DNA from: an uncultured Tissierellia bacterium
Lineage (GTDB): Bacteria; Bacillota; Clostridia; Tissierellales; Peptoniphilaceae
DNA: 64,000 nt
Assembly: GCA_937923265.1 (NCBI GenBank)
Contig: CALAJY010000030.1
Span: 19,732-83,731 of the forward strand
Direction: 5' to 3'
Made by a program: the position numbers and the translations under genes
In this document: piece after piece, positions 16,909 through 25,006 of the stretch
Layout: every line of letters begins with the position of its first letter
Position numbering within the stretch: position 1 is the first letter of the stretch
Notes under the pieces: generated by a model
What the model was told of the DNA's origin: nothing
The model's input: only the letters and a program-made list of their open reading frames with translations
Database searches by the model: none

Positions 16909-18039
16909 TTAATTTTTAAGAGCAAGATAGCTTTCCTTATCGATGGAGCGAATGATCTCGCAGGCGAGATCCACGGCATGGACATGGTCACAGAGGGCCG
17001 AATATCCGTAATGGGAGTGGGCATAGCGCACGGGAACCCCAACCACGATGGTGGGAATGCCAAAATGCTCCGTGTGGATGGGCTTCCCATTGGTTCCGCC
17101 ACCCGCTCGCACAGCGGTTTGTACGGGGATCTGTTTGTCCCGGGCCAGCTTTAGGGCATAGCGTTGGAAGCCGGGATGGGTCACCATGCTCACGTCAAAG
17201 TGACGCAGCATGGGGCCTTTTTTCAAGGCGGTTTGGGGATCCATGTCCATCTCAAAGGTATCGTCCGCCGGGCACCCCTCAAAGACAATGGCGAGGTCGG
17301 CCTGCACCCTTCGAGCCGTTACAATCGCCCCGCGGGAGCCAATCTCCTCTTGGCTGCTCAAAGCTCCAATCACGTCGTTGGAAAGCTTCTCGCCCTTTAA
17401 TCGGTTCATGGTCTCCAGGACACAGGCCACCCCCGAGCGGCAGTCAAAAGCCTTTCCGGTGAAGAGCTCCCGGTCGGGATCATACTCGGTTTTCACATGG
17501 GGAAGAACGGGGAGGCCGATCTCAAATCCCAGGTCCAGGGTCTCCTGCAGAGAGCAGGTTCCCGGGTCCAGGATAATGCTCTCCATGCTGGCCCCCTTTT
17601 TTCTCTCCTCCTCCGACATGTAGTGCACGGGCTTGGCGGCGGCGATCACGGCTCGTTTGCTTCCATCCGGGAAGAGCACATCGAACAGGTGGGCCTGAAT
17701 GTGGGCGGTATTCCATCCTCCCATGGGAAGAATGTGAAGCATACCTCGTTCATCAATGTATTGGATGAGGAAAGCGACCTCGTCCAAGTGTGCATCCAAT
17801 TGGATCCGTAGGGGGCGGTCGGAAGGAAGCTCTTCTTTTTTTCCTTCCAGGGAGGGCAGGGGACAGGCATTCCCCTCTCGATCGATATAGACATTTTGCA
17901 TCATGTCCTTATCCACCTTGCCCAGGCCCTGGGCAAGGTCCATCACATGGTTGGAAACGGCATTCTCAAAGCCGGGAGCTCCGGGAAGATCGGTAAGCTC
18001 GATCACCGTTTGAATCAGACGTTGATTTTTGTTTTCCAT
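16909..18039 (-). CDS. M42 family metallo-aminopeptidase
   Basis: 376 residues. M42 enzymes are cytoplasmic, two-metal aminopeptidases forming large shells that trim peptides. Metal and catalytic motifs are visible: IQLDAHLDEVAF, AFDCRSGVACVLE, LSSQEEIGSRGA (catalytic Glu pair), VFEGCPADD and, near the end, VPVRYAHSHYGYSALCD with the last His ligand. The start is the ATG at 18039, preceded by AAAGGAG; an upstream ATG at 18069 lacks one. It lies downstream of the cation ATPase on the same strand, 44 bases away. Confidence 0.93.
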   Translation of the reverse strand: MENKNQRLIQTVIELTDLPGAPGFENAVSNHVMDLAQGLGKVDKDMMQNVYIDREGNACPLPSLEGKKEELPSDRPLRIQLDAHLDEVAFLIQYIDERGMLHILPMGGWNTAHIQAHLFDVLFPDGSKRAVIAAAKPVHYMSEEERKKGASMESIILDPGTCSLQETLDLGFEIGLPVLPHVKTEYDPDRELFTGKAFDCRSGVACVLETMNRLKGEKLSNDVIGALSSQEEIGSRGAIVTARRVQADLAIVFEGCPADDTFEMDMDPQTALKKGPMLRHFDVSMVTHPGFQRYALKLARDKQIPVQTAVRAGGGTNGKPIHTEHFGIPTIVVGVPVRYAHSHYGYSALCDHVHAVDLACEIIRSIDKESYLALKN

Positions 18040-18083
18040 GAACCAATTCTCCTTTCTGTTTTGTAGCAAAGCTCTCTTTGATT

Positions 18084-20834
18084 CTACTCTTCGTGGCGGC
18101 GGTTGAGAATGGCTTTATGAATTTCCGCGGAGCCAAAGGGAATCAGGGCCAAAATGAGCGTGGGGATCCACTCCTTGGCGGTCATAAAGGAGACGTCGAA
18201 GAGCTCTCTCATAAAGGGCAGATAGAGCACGGCCAAAAGGAGACCGAGGCCAATCAACAGAGCCCGGAGCATGGACCGGTTACTGAAGAGACCCAGTTCA
18301 AAGATGGTGTGGCGGTCCGACCGGCAGGCCAGGGCCCGGAAGAGTTCCGCCAAGATCAGGGTGGAGAAGGCCATGGTTTGTCCCTCAATGAGCTTCAGGT
18401 GGGGTTCCAATCCGGCTCCGAAGTAGAAGTAGCCCGTGGCAAAGGCAAGCAGCGTTGCGGTGCCGATGGCGATGGACTGGATGATGATGCTGTGGAACAT
18501 CCGCTGATCAATGATCGGCTCATCTGGATCTCTTGGTTTCTGGGTCATATTATCCGCTTCTCCCGGTTCCACACCCAAGGCCAGGGCGGGGAGAGAATCG
18601 GTCACCAGGTTTAACCAAAGAAGCATGATCGGTGAGAGGGGGGTGGGGAAACGCTCGCCACTTCCGGTGAATAGCAGGACCAGGTCGATAATCATGGCAA
18701 AGGCAATCACGATCACCTCTCCCACGTTACAGCTCAGCAGGAAGGAGACGAATTTCTTGATGTTGGAATAGATGATCCGTCCCTCTTCCACGGCGGCGAC
18801 GATGGTTGCAAAGTTGTCGTCGGTGAGGATGACCTCGGCGGTGTTTTTTGCCACATCGGTTCCGGTGATTCCCATGGAGATTCCGATGTCTGCCCGCTTA
18901 ATGGCAGGAGCATCGTTCACTCCATCTCCGGTCATGGCGGTGATCTCTCCATTCGCCTTGAGGGCATCCACGATCTGCACCTTGTTTTCCGGAGAAACGC
19001 GGGCGAAGATGCGCTTGGTCTTCACAATTTCTTGGACTTCTCCCAGACTCTTATTGTTCAGTTCCTCACCCATCATCGCCTGCTCGGGAGAATCGGCAAT
19101 GCCCAACTCTTTTCCGATGGCAAAAGCGGTTTCCAGGTAATCCCCCGTGATCATGATGGTGGTGATTCCGGCCTGTTTACATTCCGCAATCGCATCCTTG
19201 GCCTCCGGTCTTGCCGGGTCAATCATCCCGGTGAGCCCCGTAAAGATCATGTCCCGTTCCACCGTCTCGGGAACCTGGTCTTCCTTATGTGGAAGGTTGT
19301 CCCAAACACGGTAGGCATAGGCGAGGCAGCGAAGGGCATCCTGGGCAAACTGCGAGTTCATCTCCAGGGCTTTTCTCTTCCTCTCCTCCGTAAAGGGAAC
19401 CACCTCCCCATTGATAAGAACGCGATCACAATTGCGGATAATGAGGTCGGGTGCCCCCTTGGTAAAGGAGACCATCTTCTCGGGGATAAAATTCTCATGG
19501 AAGGTGGTCATCATCTTTCGTGTCGAATCGAAGGGAATCTCTTCCACTCTTGGGTAGGACGCATTGAGCGACTTGCCGGTAAGACCCAGTTTCCCTGCCA
19601 TGGTAATCAGGGCGCCCTCGGTGGGATCCCCGATGCAGACCGCCCCATCCTCTTCCTCTTCAATCTTTGCATCGTTGGCCAAGGCGGCAATGGTCATCAT
19701 GGTGGAGAGGGTCTTGGAATCCTCTTCCTTCAAGACCTCTCCCTCCTGAAGAATCTCTCCCTCCGTGGAATAGCCGGTGCCCGAAACGTCGAAGAGCTGG
19801 TCGTTGTTATAGATTTTTTTCACGGTCATCTCATTTTGGGTGAGGGTTCCCGTTTTATCCGAACAGATCACCGTGGTGGTTCCCAGGGTTTCCACGGAGA
19901 GCAGTTTTTTCACAATGGCATTTCTCCTGGCCATGCGGTTCATGCCCATGGAAAGGACAATGGTAACCACGGCGGTCATTCCTTCGGGAATTGCCGCAAC
20001 GGCGAGGGAAATCGCGGTCATAAAGATCGTGATGAGGGGATTCTTGGCAAGAAGGCCCAGGAGAAAGACAAAAATGGCAACCCCAACGACCAGCTTTCCC
20101 AATTGACCGGAAAGGACGTTGAGTTTGCTCTGCAGAGGCGTTTCTTCATCGTCATAGCTCTGGATGGTCTGGGCGATTTTTCCGATTTCGGTCTTTTCTC
20201 CGGTATCGGTCACCAGGCCTCTTCCATGCCCATAGGTCACAATCGTGGAGGAGTAGGCATAGTTTTCCCGGTCCCCAATTCCCTTTTTCTCCGCATAGTT
20301 GACCGAAGCATCCTTCTCGACCGCGACGGATTCTCCGGTGAAGGAGGATTCGTCAATCTTCAGGTTGCTGGACTCGATCAATCGAAGGTCGGCGGGAACA
20401 ATGTCTCCCGTTTCCAGCACAACCAGATCTCCGGGAACCAAGGTTTCCGAGGGAATGGATTTGATGCCTCCTTCTCGCACCACCTTGGCGTTGGGGGAAG
20501 ACATCTTTTGCAGGGCGGCCACCGAGTCCTCCGCTCGCCCCTCCTGATAGATGGACAGGAGGCCGTTCAACACCACGATGGAGATGATGATGATGGCCTC
20601 CACCCATTCTCCGGTCACAGCGGAAAAGAGAGAAGCGACCATCAAGATGATGACCATCGGGTCTTTGATCTGTTCCAACAGCTTGCTTGCTAATGATTTC
20701 TTTTTGGCTTCGCTCAACTTATTGGGCCCCACCTTTTGGAGCCTGTTCTCGGCCTCTGCTTTTGAAAGGCCGTGGTTGAGGTCCGTGGAGAGCTCTTTCT
20801 CCAAATCTTGACTCGTCTTTTGATACCAGTCCAT
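18084..20834 (-). CDS. P2A-type cation-transporting ATPase (Ca2+/Mn2+)
   Basis: 916 residues. The phosphorylation motif is CSDKTGTLTQNEMTVKKIY, the hinge is MTGDGVNDAPAIKRADIGI, and the actuator motif is SFTGES. Helix 4 has AAIPEGMTAVVT and helix 6 NLVTDSLPALALG, matching Ca2+-site residues of SERCA/PMR1 pumps. By family this exports Ca2+, and many members also move Mn2+. A yybP-ykoY riboswitch, a Mn2+ sensor, lies directly upstream, which points to Mn2+ efflux or Mn2+-linked control. AAAGGATG precedes the ATG. The C-terminal helices 7-10 are complete. Confidence 0.95.
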   Translation of the reverse strand: MDWYQKTSQDLEKELSTDLNHGLSKAEAENRLQKVGPNKLSEAKKKSLASKLLEQIKDPMVIILMVASLFSAVTGEWVEAIIIISIVVLNGLLSIYQEGRAEDSVAALQKMSSPNAKVVREGGIKSIPSETLVPGDLVVLETGDIVPADLRLIESSNLKIDESSFTGESVAVEKDASVNYAEKKGIGDRENYAYSSTIVTYGHGRGLVTDTGEKTEIGKIAQTIQSYDDEETPLQSKLNVLSGQLGKLVVGVAIFVFLLGLLAKNPLITIFMTAISLAVAAIPEGMTAVVTIVLSMGMNRMARRNAIVKKLLSVETLGTTTVICSDKTGTLTQNEMTVKKIYNNDQLFDVSGTGYSTEGEILQEGEVLKEEDSKTLSTMMTIAALANDAKIEEEEDGAVCIGDPTEGALITMAGKLGLTGKSLNASYPRVEEIPFDSTRKMMTTFHENFIPEKMVSFTKGAPDLIIRNCDRVLINGEVVPFTEERKRKALEMNSQFAQDALRCLAYAYRVWDNLPHKEDQVPETVERDMIFTGLTGMIDPARPEAKDAIAECKQAGITTIMITGDYLETAFAIGKELGIADSPEQAMMGEELNNKSLGEVQEIVKTKRIFARVSPENKVQIVDALKANGEITAMTGDGVNDAPAIKRADIGISMGITGTDVAKNTAEVILTDDNFATIVAAVEEGRIIYSNIKKFVSFLLSCNVGEVIVIAFAMIIDLVLLFTGSGERFPTPLSPIMLLWLNLVTDSLPALALGVEPGEADNMTQKPRDPDEPIIDQRMFHSIIIQSIAIGTATLLAFATGYFYFGAGLEPHLKLIEGQTMAFSTLILAELFRALACRSDRHTIFELGLFSNRSMLRALLIGLGLLLAVLYLPFMRELFDVSFMTAKEWIPTLILALIPFGSAEIHKAILNRRHEE

Positions 20835-20891
20835 GTTGCATCCTTTCTACGGTTGAATCGATGATCGATCGTTTGACGGGGAATCTCGGAT

Positions 20892-21020
20892 ACAAAAAAA
20901 ACCCGGGATTTCCTCCCAGGTCTTGCTTCCTTTTCCCCGATGAATCCAACTTGGAAAAGGCCACAGGCCGGAATCTTGCGATCGTATTGACGGCCATGCG
21001 GAGAATAAGCTACTCCCCTG
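20892..21020 (-). promoter_or_regulatory. yybP-ykoY (Mn2+) riboswitch with overlapping terminator
   Basis: On the minus strand the conserved pieces occur in order: AGGGGAGTAGC (complement of 21009-21019), CCGTCAATACG, CCGGCCTGTGGCC and GCAAGACC (complement of 20919-20926). These are the landmark loops of the yybP-ykoY class, which binds Mn2+ and switches genes on. The aptamer's last arm (GACC) overlaps the first arm of a terminator hairpin CCTGGGA/TCCCGGG followed by T8 (20892-20921). Metal-stabilised aptamer and terminator are therefore mutually exclusive, predicting transcriptional activation of the P2A ATPase at 20834. Confidence 0.9.
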
Positions 21021-21065
21021 ATTACTTCCCTCTTATACCCAAGAGGGATGATTCTATTCGACAGG

Positions 21066-21503
21066 TTACAGGTACATCGGAAAAATATAAATGCGTAAGA
21101 GGGCAATGAAGGCACCCAAAAAAATTCCCGCCACAACCTGTGTCGGCGTATGGCCCAGGATCTCTTTTAGCGGTTCAATGGGCTCATGGAGTTCATTTTT
21201 CAATTCTTCCCGGAGTTTGTTTAAGGCTTGTGCCTGGATCCCAACGGCATATCGCACGTTAAAGCTATCGTAGATCACAATCGCCCAGGTTCCCAATGCC
21301 AGCGCGAAGAGACTGGTGCGAAACCCCTCCACAAAGCCGATCTGAATCATCAGACAGGTGATAAAAGCGGAGTGTGCACTGGGAAAGCCCCCCGATCCCC
21401 AGAGGAGGTGGAGATCCCATTTTCTCACCTGTCGATAGCGCAAGAGTACCTTAATCGTCTGAGCAAGAGCCCAGGCAAACACACAGACAATGACAATATC
21501 CAT
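21066..21503 (-). CDS. DUF212 / divergent PAP2 family membrane protein
   Basis: 145 residues with about four hydrophobic segments. The family signatures are GSGGFPSAHSAFITCL near residue 40 and EILGHTPTQVVAGI near the C-terminus, seen in B. subtilis YuiD and its relatives, which resemble acid phosphatases. Enzymatic function is not settled. The start is the ATG at 21503 with GGAGG 5 bases upstream. It lies upstream of the Mn2+ riboswitch on the same strand, but the riboswitch has its own leader, so it need not be cotranscribed. Confidence 0.88.
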   Translation of the reverse strand: MDIVIVCVFAWALAQTIKVLLRYRQVRKWDLHLLWGSGGFPSAHSAFITCLMIQIGFVEGFRTSLFALALGTWAIVIYDSFNVRYAVGIQAQALNKLREELKNELHEPIEPLKEILGHTPTQVVAGIFLGAFIALLRIYIFPMYL

Positions 21504-21631
21504 TTTTACCTCCAAGCTCGCTTTTCACATGGGATTATTTTACCATGTTTTTCTTCTTTACTGGGAAAATCAGCCTCCGCACATTTTCCCCCTCCTGGGG
21601 TTATGATAAAATGAGCCTCATGGAGGAAAGC

Positions 21632-22501
21632 ATGAAACTATGTTCAATTGCCTCCGGCTCCAGCGGAAATTGTGTCTATGTGGAGACGGAGAAAACCCAT
21701 CTGCTGGTCGATGCCGGCTACAGTGGGAGACAAATCATGGGGCTGATGGAAGAAGCGGGTCTGTCCCCTCGAAAATTAGACGGGATTTTTGTGACCCATG
21801 AACACGCAGACCATATTAAAGGGGTGGGTGTGCTCAGCCGTCGCTTCAAGATTCCCATCTTTGCGAATCGAGAAACCTGGAAAGCGATGGAACGAAAAAT
21901 TGGACGCATTGCTCCCTCTTACCATAAGGTTTTTGATTGTAATCATCCCTTTCCCTTTGGAGATCTATTGGTGCATCCCTTTTGCATTCACCATGATGCG
22001 GAAAATCCGGTGGGCTACACCTTCCGGTCCGGAAAGGAAAAAGTCACCGTTCTCACGGATACGGGATATATCGATGAAAGAATGATGGAAACCATCCGCG
22101 GTTCACAGATTTATTATTTAGAGGCCAATCACGATGTGGAGATGTTGCTCCATGGGCCCTATCCCGAGATGCTCAAGGAAAGAATCCTGTCCACCAAGGG
22201 GCATTTGTCCAATGCCCAGTGTGGTCGAGCGCTCACGGACCTCCTTTGTGGCGAGGACGAGGTTGTCCTCCTTGCCCACATGAGCATTGAAAACAATGAG
22301 GCAAGGCTCTGTGAGCGGACCGTAAAGAACATTCTGATGAAGCAGGGCTTGGATACCGCCCGGAAAATTCGGGTGCAAGTCGCCCCCCGCTTTGAGCCGT
22401 CCGGGATCTTTTCCTGCATCTATAAGAAGGAAGAGGAAGAACCACCGAACCGGGGCTTGGGGCTGCGGCAAGAGAGCTTTTTTATGGAGGATGAGGAATG
22501 A
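21632..22501 (+). CDS. walJ: MBL-fold metallohydrolase WalJ/YycJ
   Basis: 289 residues. Metallo-beta-lactamase fold with the metal-binding THEHADHIKG motif and LLVDAG upstream; the opening MKLCSIASGSSGNCVYVE is the YycJ hallmark. WalJ family members act near the WalKR cell-wall regulators and in genome maintenance. The start is the ATG at 21632 after GGAGG. An ATGA overlap links it to rlmH, the same pairing seen at the end of walRK operons; walRK itself is not in the window. Confidence 0.92.
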   Translation: MKLCSIASGSSGNCVYVETEKTHLLVDAGYSGRQIMGLMEEAGLSPRKLDGIFVTHEHADHIKGVGVLSRRFKIPIFANRETWKAMERKIGRIAPSYHKVFDCNHPFPFGDLLVHPFCIHHDAENPVGYTFRSGKEKVTVLTDTGYIDERMMETIRGSQIYYLEANHDVEMLLHGPYPEMLKERILSTKGHLSNAQCGRALTDLLCGEDEVVLLAHMSIENNEARLCERTVKNILMKQGLDTARKIRVQVAPRFEPSGIFSCIYKKEEEEPPNRGLGLRQESFFMEDEE

Positions 22502-22974
22502 ATATCACAATTATCGCTGTGGGCACCGTGAAAGAAGCCTACCTCCGTGGGGGAGTGCAAGAATACATGAAACGGCTTACCCCCTATTGTATTCCCGGGA
22601 TTGTGGAGATTGCGGAGGAGAAACTGCCGATGAACCCCTCTCCGGAACAGATTAAACAGGGAATGGAAAAAGAAGGGGAGCGAATCATCAAGGCCCTGCC
22701 CAAATCATCCCGTATTGTTTGCCTTTGTGTGGAGGGTAAGGAACTGGACAGTGTCAGCTTTGCCAAGTCGGTAAAGAAGTGGGAGGAAGAAGGGGGCAGT
22801 CGGCTTACCTTTATTATTGGGGGATCCTATGGCCTATCCGAAGAGGTGAAGAAGTTGGGCGTGCCCGTTTCCTTTTCCAAACTCACCTTTCCCCACCAGC
22901 TGATGCGGATGATTTTATTGGAACAGATCTATCGGTCTTTTCGGATATTAAACGGAGAGCCCTACCATAAATAA
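22498..22974 (+). CDS. rlmH: 23S rRNA (pseudouridine-1915 N3)-methyltransferase RlmH
   Basis: 158 residues, typical for this SPOUT methyltransferase, which methylates the pseudouridine of helix 69 in assembled ribosomes. The knot region shows FIIGGSYGLSEEV with the SAM-binding glycines, the LSKLTFPHQLMRMILLEQIY segment (here FSKLTFPHQ), and the family's terminal RI.NGEPYHK. It begins inside the walJ stop (ATGA). Confidence 0.97.
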   Translation: MNITIIAVGTVKEAYLRGGVQEYMKRLTPYCIPGIVEIAEEKLPMNPSPEQIKQGMEKEGERIIKALPKSSRIVCLCVEGKELDSVSFAKSVKKWEEEGGSRLTFIIGGSYGLSEEVKKLGVPVSFSKLTFPHQLMRMILLEQIYRSFRILNGEPYHK

Positions 22975-23087
22975 AAAAGAAACGAGGGAGATCTCCCCCG
23001 GCTCCTTTTTCGGCGGTTGAAAAGGGAAAGAGAAGCCGGGGAAGAACTTCCGATACGGATTTTAGAGAGAAGAGGAAAGAAGAGAGG

Positions 23088-24041
23088 ATGACAGAAAAAG
23101 AAGAAAAAAAGCTGGCAAACCGACAGATTCTTGTGAAGGAGCGAGAGGGAGAAAGTCATGAAGAAGCCGTCAAGCGTCTTTATCCCGACATGTGGGAGCA
23201 ATTTGGTCAAGATCTTATCCCCTTGAAAGAGATCGAGCACGCCATTCAAAAGCGCTTTCGCATCAAACTCATGGCAAAGTTCACCAAGGCCCTAAGCAAC
23301 TACCGACTCCTGCAAGCAGGGGATAAGGTGGCGGTGGCGATTTCCGGTGGGAAGGACAGCCTGCTTACGGCAAAGCTCTTCCAGCTCCTTCATCGCTACA
23401 GTGAGATTCCCTTTGAGGTGGAATACCTGTCGATGGATCCCGGCTACAACCCCATCAATCGCAAGCTGTTGGAATTTAACTGCGCCTGGCTGGGAATCCC
23501 GGTTCATATTTTTGAATCCGATGTGTTTGAGGTGGCGGACTCCATCTCCGATAAGCCCTGTTACCTCTGTGCGCGGATGCGGCGCGGCTTTCTCTACCAT
23601 GCCGCCCAGAGTCTGGGCTGTAATAAGCTGGCCCTGGGGCACCACATGAATGATGTGATTGAGACCACCTTGTTAAATATCCTCTGGTCGGCGAATTTCA
23701 AGATCATGATGCCGCGGATTCAATCCCTGAATTTTCCGGGAATTGAACTGATTCGCCCCCTCTACCTTTTAGAGGAGCGCAATATCATCGCATGGAGAGA
23801 TTTCTGTGGGCTGAAGGCCCTGGACTGTGCCTGCACGGTCACCCAGAGCGTAGAGGGATCCCAGCGGAAACAGATCAAGCAGCTCATCAAGGAATTAAAG
23901 AAGGTAAACCCCAATGTGGAGAAGTCCATTTTTCGCAGTGGGGAGAATGTAGCGATTGATGCCATTCTTGGTTATGTATTTAAAGGAGAAAAGCACTCAT
24001 TTCTTGAGCACTTTGGGGAGGACTCATGGACCTTATCGTAG
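23088..24041 (+). CDS. TtcA-like PP-loop ATPase (tRNA thiolation family)
   Basis: 317 residues. The PP-loop is VAVAISGGKDSLLTAKL (about residue 85). CYLCARMRRG has the CxxC of TtcA enzymes, which adenylate tRNA C32 and thiolate it using an iron-sulfur cluster. A later DCACTV, CxC, could supply the third cluster ligand. GHHMNDVIET is the second family motif. It is longer at the N-terminus (about 60 residues) than TtcA, and may have another substrate. AGAGAGGATG contains the ATG. The end overlaps uppP by 16 bases. Confidence 0.8.
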   Translation: MTEKEEKKLANRQILVKEREGESHEEAVKRLYPDMWEQFGQDLIPLKEIEHAIQKRFRIKLMAKFTKALSNYRLLQAGDKVAVAISGGKDSLLTAKLFQLLHRYSEIPFEVEYLSMDPGYNPINRKLLEFNCAWLGIPVHIFESDVFEVADSISDKPCYLCARMRRGFLYHAAQSLGCNKLALGHHMNDVIETTLLNILWSANFKIMMPRIQSLNFPGIELIRPLYLLEERNIIAWRDFCGLKALDCACTVTQSVEGSQRKQIKQLIKELKKVNPNVEKSIFRSGENVAIDAILGYVFKGEKHSFLEHFGEDSWTLS

Positions 24042-24916
24042 ATATTATTAAAGTTATTATTCTTTCCATCGTGGAAGGAATCACTGAATTTTTGCCCGTG
24101 TCCTCCACAGGACACCTCATTTTGGTTAACCGTTTCGTACAGCTTAGCCCCCAGGGCTTTGCCAATGCCTTCAGCATTATCATCCAGTTAGGGGCGATTT
24201 TATCCGTGGTTGTCATCTATTTTCGACGGCTCAATCCCTGGGATGACCAAAAACTGGAGGGAAGACGGTCCTACCGGGACCGGGGAGCGAATTGGCAGAC
24301 CCGCCTCTACCACAAGGTGAAGCGGGCAGACCCCGAGACCATGGACCTGTGGAAAAAGGTCCTGGTGGGAATTCTGCCGGGTCTGGTCTTAGGCCTTCTT
24401 TTCGATGATTTTATCGACGCCCATCTGATGAATTTTCAGGTGGTCACCGCAACCCTGCTCATCTACGGTGTCATCATCCTTCTCATTGAAAACTGGAATG
24501 CGAAACGGAAAAGAGTGCGCTTCGAGAAGACGAGTCAGTTTGACTACAAAACGGCCTTTCTTATTGGTCTCTTCCAATGCCTGGCCATGGTTCCCGGAAC
24601 CTCACGGTCCGCTGCCACCATTATCGGAGCGATGCTCCTGGGATCCGGCCGTGTTGCGGCGGCGGAATTCAGCTTTTTCTTAGCGATCCCCACCATGCTC
24701 GGGGCCACCTTTTTGAAGGTCGTGAAAAATGTGGGAGCCTTTCGTTTGGACCAGTGGCTCTTGATCGCCCTCGGCTTCGCTCTTTCCTTCCTGGTTGCCT
24801 ACGTGGTGATTAAGAAGTTCATGTCCTATGTGAAAAGCCATGACTTTAAGATTTTTGGCTACTATCGAATCGCCCTGTCCCTTCTTCTGCTTCTTTATAT
24901 GTTCTTTGCAATGTGA
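24026..24916 (+). CDS. uppP: Undecaprenyl-diphosphatase UppP/BacA
   Basis: 296 residues. UppP dephosphorylates undecaprenyl diphosphate so the lipid carrier can be reused in wall synthesis; overproduction gives bacitracin resistance. The two active-site motifs are VEGITEFLPVSSTGHLILV (residues ~13-32) and MVPGTSRSAATIIGAML (~residue 190). About eight membrane segments. GGGGAGG precedes the ATG, which overlaps the end of the TtcA-like gene. A DUF368 protein, another C55-P recycling family, is at 37.5 kb. Confidence 0.96.
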   Translation: MDLIVDIIKVIILSIVEGITEFLPVSSTGHLILVNRFVQLSPQGFANAFSIIIQLGAILSVVVIYFRRLNPWDDQKLEGRRSYRDRGANWQTRLYHKVKRADPETMDLWKKVLVGILPGLVLGLLFDDFIDAHLMNFQVVTATLLIYGVIILLIENWNAKRKRVRFEKTSQFDYKTAFLIGLFQCLAMVPGTSRSAATIIGAMLLGSGRVAAAEFSFFLAIPTMLGATFLKVVKNVGAFRLDQWLLIALGFALSFLVAYVVIKKFMSYVKSHDFKIFGYYRIALSLLLLLYMFFAM

Positions 24917-24927
24917 TAGGATAGGGG

Positions 24928-24994
24928 TACTTCCCATAGTGGGAAGGGCGATGTGCGCCCGGTATGGTTGATGCCATCGCAGTTACCGGTTGTC
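24928..24994 (+). promoter_or_regulatory. Structured leader of the CNNM gene, class unknown
   Basis: Three adjacent foldable elements fill the short gap before the transporter: CTTCCC/GGGAAG (24930-24946), GGGCG/CGCCC (24946-24960) and CCGGTA/TACCGG (24959-24989). In addition GCGATG (24948-24953) can pair with CATCGC (24975-24980), competing with or knotting these stems. There is no T run; the ribosome site AAGGAGG follows at once. I do not recognise a known riboswitch class. Confidence 0.4.
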
Positions 24995-25006
24995 AAGGAG
25001 GAATGA

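Noticed and set aside
19032..20693. 553-residue open frame on the plus strand
   Set aside because: Antisense to the P2A ATPase, which has all catalytic motifs; the composition (Gly/His/Asn-rich) is that of a reverse-complement shadow and no ribosome site is present.
22975..23087. Inverted repeat CCCCGGCT/AGCCGGGG before the TtcA-like gene
   Set aside because: The loop is about 30 bases and no T run follows; could be chance in a purine-rich spacer, so not listed as a terminator or riboswitch.
24928..24994. Fluoride riboswitch
   Set aside because: GGGCGATG at the start is suggestive, but the conserved downstream CTGATG..C..CTAC segment and pseudoknot partner do not match.
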